This document shows positions 63,461-64,000 of a stretch of 64,000 nucleotides of DNA, piece by piece; the first letter of the stretch is position 1, and each line of letters begins with the position of its first letter. The DNA comes from Duganella margarita (GTDB lineage: Bacteria > Pseudomonadota > Gammaproteobacteria > Burkholderiales > Burkholderiaceae_D): the NCBI RefSeq assembly GCF_009857535.1, contig NZ_WWCS01000007.1, positions 238,921 to 302,920 of the forward strand, read 5' to 3'. The translations under genes and the position numbers were made by a program. The notes under the pieces were generated by a model, which saw only the letters and a program-made list of their open reading frames with translations, was not told the DNA's origin and searched no databases.

Positions 63461-63748
63461 TCAGCTGCGTTTTTTAACGGCGCGGCTTGCCGTCATGAGC
63501 GAGACGCCGAAATGGCGCGCGATCTCGGTTAATGTGTATGCATGGCTGTCGTAGGCGGCGGCCATTGCGTCATCCCGGTCTGGGTAACTTTCTTGATACG
63601 TCCTTAATGACTGCGCCAAGTTGCTGCGCTGAATTTTGGAGATGCCTTGCAGGGGAGTTGTGGTCGCCGCCGATTGAACGTGTTGCGCGAAATCGTTAGT
63701 GGCCCACCAAATCGTGACGGCGATTGAAATTAAATAAGCGCCTTGCGG
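63461..63748 (-). pseudogene. C-terminal remnant of a REP-associated tyrosine transposase (RAYT)
   Basis: An open frame of about 95 residues without its N-terminal half; an in-frame TAA lies at 63749-63751. The visible part fits the end of Y1-type RAYT proteins: a linker (FAQHVQSAA, GISKIQRSNLAQSL), then YPDRDDAMAAAYDSHAYTLTEIARHFGVSLMTASRAVKKRS, the usual DRDEAMA and helix-turn-helix tail. The catalytic HUH and Tyr motifs are missing, so it is inactive. It lies between 26-bp inverted repeats. Confidence 0.7.
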
Positions 63749-63874
63749 TTACCCCGGCTGGTGACGTGGTAAAGGGCTCCTGGGAATTCTAATCTGAGTG
63801 GGCGTGTCATTCATCGAAATTAAACCAATTGCTTCGCAGTGACTTGGCCTAGATCAGTTTTCGGCTAATAGTGA

Positions 63875-63900
63875 GAGCTCGTGTAGAAATGGGAGACCTC
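63875..63900 (-). repeat. inverted repeat, right copy
   Basis: Inverted partner of 63428-63453 (23 of 26 bases identical), about 420 bases apart, enclosing the RAYT remnant. Confidence 0.8.
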
Positions 63901-64000
63901 GTATATTGAACGTACCGCGTCGCCATCAGATAATCAGAAAGGTGAAGCGGTCAGGCAGGGTGATGCCGACCAGACTGTGGGCCATTAAGCCCGTGGGTCA

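Larger units (their letters stand above)
63419..64000. other. right-end region without intact genes
   Basis: Contains a transposase remnant on the minus strand (63461-63748) flanked by inverted repeats at 63428-63453 and 63875-63900. From 63901 to the window end nothing is recognised on either strand. Confidence 0.6.

Noticed and set aside
1..64000. CRISPR array, rRNA, or replication origin
   Set aside because: No regularly spaced repeats, rRNA sequence, DnaA-box cluster or partition genes were seen.

Overview
The window is 64 kb of high-GC chromosomal DNA from a betaproteobacterium. The gene families (PEP-CTERM protein with a post-PEP-CTERM domain, DUF6447, Fe-S photolyase, many TonB receptors) point to Oxalobacteraceae of the Duganella/Massilia type. 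That assignment is inferred from protein resemblance; no rRNA or marker gene is present to confirm it.

Positions 1-5.9 kb are visibly more AT-rich than the rest and accessory in nature: the 3' part of an RHS/YD-repeat polymorphic toxin gene with a small putative immunity gene, a strong terminator, an IS3-family element (4267-5493) whose transposase carries an amber stop, and debris up to a second strong terminator. From 6.4 kb the sequence becomes ordinary host DNA. It holds a MacA-like adaptor and outer-membrane channel pair without a pump gene, a DUF6447 protein, a KefB-type antiporter, and a cyanide-insensitive bd oxidase operon (cioA-cioB-cioX) followed by a DsbA-like protein and a flavin monooxygenase. 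cioA is interrupted by an in-frame TAG. Next come an OYE-family reductase and a hybrid histidine kinase.

From 20 to 33 kb lie a GH43 glycosidase with a divergent LacI-type repressor and two operator-like palindromes, a MerR regulator with an Fe-S photolyase and a decayed renalase-like flavoprotein gene (a typical light-response arrangement), a Fur-box siderophore receptor, a secreted M20 peptidase behind a second hybrid kinase, and an orphan LivJ-type binding protein. From 33 to 44 kb are a TonB receptor with an unusual Pro/Gly tail, an OsmC protein, an operon joining a PEP-CTERM/post-PEP-CTERM fusion to an HExxH metalloprotease with a PA domain, a complete RND efflux operon and a PilZ protein.

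The last third is rich in metal and stress functions: a short RecQ helicase, a phytase-like esterase, a zinc block (zur, a COG0523 GTPase with palindromes before it, a small Cys/His protein and a ZnuD-like receptor), a TetR/chemoreceptor/binding-protein group, a sulfonate-type ABC transporter, flavohaemoglobin, and two more TonB receptors around a DUF2946 gene and a Fur box. The right end carries the C-terminal remnant of a REP-associated transposase between 26-bp inverted repeats.

No tRNA, rRNA, CRISPR array or complete prophage was recognised. The most distinctive loci are the PEP-CTERM fusion/protease operon, the RHS toxin-immunity tail, the IS end that supplies the start of a ribbon-helix-helix gene, and the structured intergenic region near 6.15 kb.
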